Source: JBBQRS01 sp038214535 | GTDB lineage: Bacteria; Chloroflexota; Anaerolineae; CG2-30-64-16 | Assembly: GCA_038214535.1 (NCBI GenBank) | Contig: JBBQRS010000102.1 | Location: 1 to 17,450 of the forward strand | Length of the DNA stretch: 17,450 nucleotides | Direction of reading: 5' to 3' | In this document: one piece after another, positions 13,289 to 17,450 of the stretch | Position numbering within the stretch: the first letter of the stretch is position 1 | Layout of the letters: every line of letters starts with the position of its first letter | Notes under the pieces: generated by a model | Seen by the model: the letters and a program-made list of their open reading frames with translations, nothing else | What the model was told of the DNA's origin: nothing | The model's database searches: none | Program-made: the position numbers and the translations under genes

Positions 13289-14287
13289 ATGAAACGCCCC
13301 ATGTGGATTGCTTCGATCCTGCTCCTGGCCCTGGTCGCGCCCCTGCTACTCGCCGCGTGTTCATCTGCGCCTCAAGCAGCGCCGCCCGCATCATACTACG
13401 CAGAGGAAGCGCCGGCCGCGCCGCCCCCGGCTGTGGCGCAAGCCGTGAGTGAAGCGGGCCAGGCGCCTGCGGTCGAGGCCCCGGCCCAGCCCGCGCTCGC
13501 CGGTCTGGCCGACCTGCCCTCGCCCTACCAGGACGGTCGCAAGATCATCAAGAACGGCGATATGGCCCTGCTCGTCGCCGACACCGACGCAGCCATTGAC
13601 AATGTGACGCTCATCGCCGTTGGCGAGGGCGGATACATTGTCAGTTCCGAAACGGAGGAACGAGACGGCGCGAAGTACGCACAACTGCAACTCGGCGTGC
13701 CGGTGGAGCGCTTCGAGGAGACGCAGCGCAGGCTGCGTACGCTCGCCATCCGGGTACTGCGTGACAACGCCAGCGGCGAGGACGTGACCGATCAGTACGT
13801 GGACCTCCAGTCTCAACTCAACAACCTGGAGGCCACCGCCGCCCGCGTGCGCGTCTTCCTGGATGAGGCGCAGACCGTCGAAGAAGCGCTCAAGGTCAAT
13901 GCCGAGCTCACGAAAATCGAGGGCGAGATCGAACAGGTGAAAGGGCGCATGAACTACCTGAAAGATCGCTCGGCGTTCTCCAGCCTCTCGGTGAGCCTTG
14001 AGCCGCAACTGCCCACCCCGACGCCCATGCCGACGCCCACCCCGCCTGCGTTCAAGCCCGGCGAGACGGCGCAAGATGCTTTCGTGACGCTTGGCAACGT
14101 GAGCAAAGGTCTGACGACCGGCCTCATCCAGTTCACCATCATCCTTGGGCCGTTCCTCGTGCCGCTCGCGCTCTTCATTTGGTGGCTGGTGCGCAGACGC
14201 CGCAAACGCGCCGCAACCCGGATCGCCGCCGCGCCAGGCGTCGCGGCCACGCCGGCCGACGCCGCGCCGGCTGCGCCGCAAAAATAG
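13289..14287 (+). CDS. DUF4349 family lipoprotein
   Basis: 332 residues. A lipoprotein signal with LLAACSS (Cys 24) is followed by an Ala/Pro-rich linker (to about 80). Then comes a DUF4349 domain (about 83-240): KIIKNGDMALLVADTDAAID, a GGYIVSSETEERDG loop, VPVERFEETQRRLRTLA, then a helical coiled-coil region (about 168-226) with DVTDQYVDLQSQLNNLEA and EIEQVKGRMNYLKDR. A Thr/Pro linker leads to a C-terminal membrane helix (about 279-301) followed by RRRRKR and an Ala/Pro tail. The protein is thus anchored at both ends with the domain outside. Role in the family: unknown, envelope-associated. ATG 13289 is chosen because GGAGGAG lies just upstream; an in-frame TTG at 13274 lies before that ribosome site. 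A strong promoter lies about 70 nt upstream, and it ends at the 14326-14357 hairpin. Confidence 0.88.
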   Translation: MKRPMWIASILLLALVAPLLLAACSSAPQAAPPASYYAEEAPAAPPPAVAQAVSEAGQAPAVEAPAQPALAGLADLPSPYQDGRKIIKNGDMALLVADTDAAIDNVTLIAVGEGGYIVSSETEERDGAKYAQLQLGVPVERFEETQRRLRTLAIRVLRDNASGEDVTDQYVDLQSQLNNLEATAARVRVFLDEAQTVEEALKVNAELTKIEGEIEQVKGRMNYLKDRSAFSSLSVSLEPQLPTPTPMPTPTPPAFKPGETAQDAFVTLGNVSKGLTTGLIQFTIILGPFLVPLALFIWWLVRRRRKRAATRIAAAPGVAATPADAAPAAPQK

Positions 14288-14325
14288 CCGGACAGCTAAC
14301 TGCACCTTACCTGGTGCGGAAATAC

Positions 14326-14357
14326 AAAGGCCCGCCCCACGTTGGGGACGGGCCTTT
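14326..14357. terminator. Bidirectional terminator hairpin between convergent genes
   Basis: AAAGGCCCG (14326-14334) pairs with CGGGCCTTT (14349-14357). An inner CCCC/GGGG stem and an ACGTT loop complete a hairpin with one bulged A. Flanking sequence is weakly T-rich on both strands, fitting the end of the DUF4349 gene (plus) and the HdeD gene (minus). Confidence 0.8.
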
Positions 14358-14408
14358 GATCTTATGCGGACCGGAATGGGGGCCGGTCGAATACGAACAA
14401 GAGAGTCC

Positions 14409-14954
14409 TTAGTGCATGAACGAGCGGATGATCTGGAAGATGCCGCCGACGATCAGGAAGATGCCGGCAACCCAGACCAGCGAAAGCATCATGCCGGGGC
14501 TGGTGAAGTTCAGGACCAGGAACACGCCCATGACGAGGCCGAGAATGCCGAAGATGATCGCGCCGATGCCGCCGCCCTTGAAGCCCATCATCAGGCCAAG
14601 GATGCCGCCGATGATGCCCTGGATACCCAGGAGCAGGAGCAGCGTCGAAGGCAGCGCTAACGTCGCGATAAGCGGATTACGCAGAATAATCACGCCGACG
14701 ATGATACCCAGGAGGCCCATAACCAGCTTCCAGAGCCAGGCCGTGTGATCTATGAACATCCCGATGATGGTGAAGATGCCCTGGATGATCCACCAGTACG
14801 CCAGAAAGATGACCACGGCATTGACCGTGCGTACCGGCGAAGTGACGAGCAGCGCGCCGATGATGACGCTGGCGATACCGCCCATGAGCACCAGCCACCA
14901 CGGCTGTTGCTGGGTCGCAAACCCGGTATCCATTTCCCAAGATTCAGCAGACAT
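14409..14954 (-). CDS. HdeD family (DUF308) membrane protein
   Basis: 181 residues of the HdeD/DUF308 family, named after an acid-stress membrane protein of Escherichia coli. Six hydrophobic helices are visible (about 19-38, 45-64, 74-91, 97-118, 128-147, 157-176) with the Gly-rich GIxxVIxGxLLL, GxxxIIxGxxxI and LLGIxGxIxGIL text typical of the fold. The N-terminal 18 residues are polar. The start at 14954 has AAGGAG about 8 nt upstream. It is probably its own transcript, ending at the shared hairpin 14326-14357. No promoter is clear; two 11-bp direct repeats lie in its upstream region. Confidence 0.88.
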   Translation of the reverse strand: MSAESWEMDTGFATQQQPWWLVLMGGIASVIIGALLVTSPVRTVNAVVIFLAYWWIIQGIFTIIGMFIDHTAWLWKLVMGLLGIIVGVIILRNPLIATLALPSTLLLLLGIQGIIGGILGLMMGFKGGGIGAIIFGILGLVMGVFLVLNFTSPGMMLSLVWVAGIFLIVGGIFQIIRSFMH

Positions 14955-14980
14955 AATTCAGTCTCCTTTTCGAGGGTAGG

Positions 14981-15031
14981 ACAAAACATAACGCGTGCGT
15001 GCAGGGCGGTGCTGAACGACACAAAACATAA
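14981..15031 (+). repeat. 11-bp direct repeats upstream of HdeD gene
   Basis: ACAAAACATAA occurs at 14981-14991 and at 15021-15031, 40 nt apart, upstream of the HdeD-family start. They could be regulator sites at a four-helical-turn spacing, or relics of the IS that lies beyond. The rest of the 275-nt gap to 15230 is GC-rich with no supportable gene; it may contain the outer end of the transposase element. Confidence 0.5.
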
Positions 15032-15229
15032 GCGAGCGGTTGGGGGCCTTTTTGAGCTGCGGCTGCGCCGGCAATCAGGGGATATGCCCCGCGGTGCGGC
15101 TGTGCGAGGTAAGTCTGGGGCCGGCAGCGGGTCATCTCGGGCTGCGGCGGTGGCTACTGGGCGCGACAAGACGACCGGTGGGCGGAGCGCGGCAGCGCCG
15201 GGGCCGGCCACGATCGTCAGGTGCGCCAC

Positions 15230-15485
15230 TCAGGTCTTGGCTGGGCCAGGCTGTTTGGCCTGGCGCGCCAGCACCTCCTGCTGGGCCCGGATGCGCGGCA
15301 AGGCGCGCAGATTGATCAGGACGTAGATCAGCGTGTTCTGGTTGGCGATGGCGGACTGGCGGCGCAGGTAGGGTCGCTCGATGCCCAGTTCTTTGGCCTG
15401 AGCGTTGATGCGTTCGGTGGCGGTGCGTTGGTTATAGACTGCGTGGTACGCGGCGCTTTCCCGGTCGAGTTGATACCGGTGGCGC
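15230..15485 (-). pseudogene. C-terminal fragment of IS4-type transposase
   Basis: About 84 codons ending at the TGA of 15232-15230, encoding RHRYQLDRESAAYHAVYNQ, then RTATERINAQAKELGIERP and QNTLIYVLINLRALPRIRAQ. The spacing Y-x2-R-x3-E-x6-K in YNQRTATERINAQAK is the YREK signature of IS4-family DDE transposases and includes the third catalytic acid. The N-terminal part with the first two Asp is missing, so it is inactive. Upstream in the same frame the sequence is channel-gene sequence read out of phase, so the element is truncated at about 15485. The outer IS end should lie between 15230 and about 15040. Confidence 0.8.
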
Positions 15486-16554
15486 GCCGAACCAACGCTG
15501 ATGAATGCGGTTGTAAGTGCCGTCTTCGTTGATCGCCAACAACGTGCGGTTGATCTCTTCCCGCAGCGGGCTATCCTGGGGCAGCGCGATGCCATAATAT
15601 TGTCGCTCGAACAGATTGCCCACCACCTGCACCTTCCCCCGGCCCTCGCCCAGCGCGTAGTAGAGCAGCACCGGCGAATCGTAAACAACGGCGTCTACAC
15701 TGCCGCCCTCCAACAGCGCAAACGCTTCGTCTATGGCCCCCACACCCTGAAAAGCGATACCGCGGTCTTCCAGATAACTCGCCGCCGTGCTGCCCGTCAC
15801 CGTAGAGATGTGTTGCCGGGCAGGTCTTCCGGCCCCTGAATCAACCCCTGGAACTGGCTCACGGTAAGTTGCGAGGTGATATTGGCCGTGAAGCTGGCGA
15901 CGAGCAACAGGCTCACGAACATCCAACCCATCGCTACGATGCGCCCGATCGTCGTCCGCGTTGTGCGGTCGCCATAACCCACCGTCACCAGCGTCACCAC
16001 TGAGTACCAGATACCCTCCCACACGCCGCGCACATAGGCGGTGGGAAAATCGGGGTTGCGCCCACGCTCCAGCAGCCAAAAGATGTGGCCGACAAGTACG
16101 ATCAAGAGCGCCAGGCCGGCCAGGGTACCATAGAACACCGACGAAGAGAATGCCCGCCTTATCAGGTCAATTGGCGTCACCCACCCGGTCGAGCCGCCGG
16201 CCGCGAGCGCCAAAATTTGCAGGCCGAAACGGAAATAGGGCAACGAGAAATCCAGGGTCTGCTCGCGTTCTTTGGTGATCGTGGTGCCCGTTATCGCCAG
16301 ATCGCCGCGCCCCGCCCGCACGGCGTCCAACTGCTCCGTAACGGTGTCTACGTACAGATATTCATAATCGCGGCCCATGCGGTCGGCGATTTCCTGCCAC
16401 AGGTCAATGCTGAAACCGCGATACGTGTCGCCGTCTGCGAAGACGAAGGGCACCAGCGGCTTGATCACCACCCGCAGCGGCGCGCAAAGATCATTGCCCA
16501 GACCGATAATATCAGAATAGCAATCAGCGTCAGTCGCAAAATGAGCCGTCTCAT
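15486..16554 (-). pseudogene. Decayed GluR0-like glutamate-receptor potassium channel
   Basis: A fused periplasmic-binding and ion-channel protein broken by two frameshifts. ATG 16554 opens a good signal peptide (MRRLILRLTLIAILILS), but this frame stops at 16465. The binding-domain lobe 1 (LRVVIKPLVPFVFADG to TKEREQTLDFSLPYF) continues in another frame. The shift lies about 16478-16490. Next come membrane helix 1 (about 16147-16073), a pore loop with VTLVTVGYGDRTT (TVGYGD at 15968-15985, a K+ filter) and membrane helix 2. At about 15811-15820 the frame shifts by one base and lobe 2 follows (STVTGSTAASYLEDRG to ALPQDSPLREEINRTLLAINEDG). The lobe ends at IHQRWFG, where the transposase fragment begins, so the native stop is lost. 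The order S1-M1-P-M2-S2 matches prokaryotic glutamate receptors. Sequencing errors could explain the shifts but not the truncation. Confidence 0.85.
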
Positions 16555-16576
16555 CGGCCTTACCTTTGACAAAAGC

Positions 16577-16609
16577 ACAGGGCCGCCGTCTCTGGGACGG
16601 CGGCCCTGT
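16577..16609 (-). terminator. Rho-independent terminator after the four-helix membrane protein
   Basis: A 14-bp perfect stem: ACAGGGCCGCCGTC (16577-16590) pairs with GACGGCGGCCCTGT (16596-16609) around a 5-nt loop. On the minus strand it is followed by GCTTTTG. It lies about 80 nt past the stop of the gene at 16688 and about 20 nt before the start of the channel pseudogene, separating the two. Confidence 0.78.
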
Positions 16610-16621
16610 CTCTTCCCCCAC

Positions 16622-16680
16622 TTCCCTCGCCCCGCGGGAGACACTGTCCCCGCTCATCCGGGGAGGGCCAGGGTGAGGGG
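16622..16680 (-). repeat. CCCTCACCC-type interspersed repeat, third copy
   Basis: On the minus strand the element begins CCCCTCACCCTGGCCCTC and ends GGGGCGAGGGAAG, matching both ends of the unit at 10311-10359. The middle differs by about 20 extra bases. It lies directly after the stop of the four-helix membrane protein. Confidence 0.65.
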
Positions 16681-16687
16681 CTCCCGC

Positions 16688-17092
16688 TTATGACATATTG
16701 AACGCGTTTTTGGTGCTCGGTAGCAGACCCAGGATCAGCGCGACGACGTTCAACGCCACTTCGACGATCACCGATTGGAAGGTCGTCTGGCCGAGGATCG
16801 CCAGGAACAGGAAAATCAGGTTGATGACTGCGATCACGACGACGAACAGCCAGCCGCGCGGGTCCACATTGTAGAGCTGCCAGGCGGTGACGAACCAGAT
16901 GAGCGCCACGATCCCGGCGAGGATCGCGCCGAGCCAACTGGTGCGATAGAAGTTCATTGGACCCAGCACGGCGACGGGCAGGATGCCCATCAGCCGCAGC
17001 GTGTCAATCACCGCAAAGATAGCGGCGATGACGGCCAGGATCGTGAGGAGCCAGATTGCCCCCGTTCGATTTTTGCCCGTTGAATAGGCCAT
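16688..17092 (-). CDS. Four-helix membrane protein of unknown function
   Basis: 134 residues, not recognised as a named family. Four hydrophobic helices at about 11-36, 52-71, 80-100 and 106-125 make it integral to the membrane; the loops are short, with GPMNFYRTS and YNVDPRG the only polar ones. The start at 17092 has GGAGG about 7 nt upstream. An in-frame extension to 17440 exists, but it reads through the broken end of the upstream gene and is not a real N-terminus. It is probably its own transcript, ending at the 16577-16609 hairpin. A stress or envelope role like HdeD is a guess from size and helix count only. Confidence 0.75.
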   Translation of the reverse strand: MAYSTGKNRTGAIWLLTILAVIAAIFAVIDTLRLMGILPVAVLGPMNFYRTSWLGAILAGIVALIWFVTAWQLYNVDPRGWLFVVVIAVINLIFLFLAILGQTTFQSVIVEVALNVVALILGLLPSTKNAFNMS

Positions 17093-17190
17093 GTGATGCC
17101 TCCACTGAAATAAGAGAGTGCGGGGCCGGAACAGACATGATACCGTCGGAAGACGCCCCATTTCTGCCGCGGGTTTCAGGGGCCGGCGCG

Positions 17191-17450
17191 TCAGTCTTTG
17201 AACCACTCCCAGGCATGAGTCAACAGACTGATTTGGCCGGCCGCCATGAGAAACCAGAAAAAGCGTGACGCCGAGGCTGGCGAGGTTTAGCACGGGCGCA
17301 GTGCGCACTCGAACGACCGCAGAGACCTGTTTGGCCGTCGCCACACTGGCGTTAAGCTGCTGCAACCGGCTTTGGACCTGCGCCAGATCAGCCGATGTCG
17401 CGCCGACCAGATCCGTCACGCGCTCGCCGCTGCCCTGCACACTCGCCAGG
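17191..17450 (-). pseudogene. 3' end of an unrecognised gene, frameshifted at a T run
   Basis: A partial gene cut by the right window edge. The visible C-terminal part reads VQGSGERVTDLVGATSADLA then a helical VQSRLQQLNASVATAK segment, which looks like coiled coil. It leads into a hydrophobic NLASLGVTLF stretch. At a run of five T (about 17258-17262) the frame continues as polar low-quality text, whereas dropping one T gives WFLMAAGQISLLTHAWEWFK and a stop at 17193-17191. That is a sensible membrane helix plus tail. So a one-base insertion, real or a sequencing error, breaks the gene. Its function cannot be told from this part. Confidence 0.65.

Noticed and set aside
13391..14305. Minus-strand frame opposite the DUF4349 gene
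   Set aside because: The plus strand has a lipobox, recognised domain, ribosome site and strong promoter; the antisense text has none.
15811..15820. Programmed frameshifting in the channel gene
   Set aside because: No slippery heptamer is seen at the site, a second shift lies upstream, and the 3' end is lost, all of which fit decay or error.
16688..17440. A single 250-residue protein spanning the membrane protein and upstream sequence
   Set aside because: The first part belongs to another gene read past a frameshift; the membrane protein has its own ribosome site and ATG at 17092.

Overview
The window looks like a chromosomal segment of a GC-rich bacterium, most likely a Chloroflexota member. 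This rests on sequence character alone: high GC, many hairpin-forming interspersed repeats between genes, a sortase/LysM protein, a surface protein with Thr/Pro-rich linkers, and gene types I associate with that phylum. No rRNA or tRNA gene is present to confirm it. Genes lie on both strands in short blocks, several with convergent terminators, so this is ordinary mosaic chromosome rather than one large operon.

Left block (1-5056), all minus strand. In transcription order it holds a two-helix membrane protein, a long NodB-type polysaccharide deacetylase-like protein, an 86-residue protein of unknown role, a 55-codon remnant of an aminoglycoside/spectinomycin-type phosphotransferase, a contractile tail sheath protein lacking the usual N-terminal arm, and an NAD-dependent sugar epimerase/dehydratase. 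The sheath start codon overlaps the stop codon of the phosphotransferase remnant, so the two look joined by a rearrangement. No tube, baseplate or ATPase gene of a contractile injection system is in the window.

Central block (5116-10299). A plus-strand pair encodes a PhyH-type Fe(II)/2-oxoglutarate dioxygenase and a uroporphyrinogen-decarboxylase-fold (MtaA-like) protein 3 nt apart. The pair sits behind a sigma70-like promoter whose -10 is covered by a GTAAAC/GTTTAC palindrome, and it ends at a strong terminator. A secreted, membrane-anchored surface protein with two tandem SpaA-like repeats follows on the minus strand. It is divergent from a sortase carrying a C-terminal LysM domain, a plausible enzyme-substrate pair.

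Right block (10451-17450). This holds a large lipoprotein with about seven PQQ-like propeller blades (minus), a DUF4349 lipoprotein behind a near-consensus promoter (plus), and an HdeD-family membrane protein (minus). Next comes a decayed GluR0-like glutamate-receptor potassium channel (TVGYGD filter visible). It carries two frameshifts, and its 3' end is replaced by the C-terminal part of an IS4-type transposase. A small four-helix membrane protein and the frameshifted 3' end of an unrecognised gene close the window.

Several repeat families recur between genes: a 20-bp hairpin core around TGCGCATCCTCAGATGCGCA (four copies plus a partial one), GAAACCCGGTTTC hairpins (two), CCCTCACCC-type elements (three), and a 21-bp inverted repeat. 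The most notable items are the REP-like family with compensated arms, the sheath/phosphotransferase junction, the sortase-LysM/surface-protein pair with its PPITG tail, and the decayed receptor channel. I see no complete new system that I would call established.
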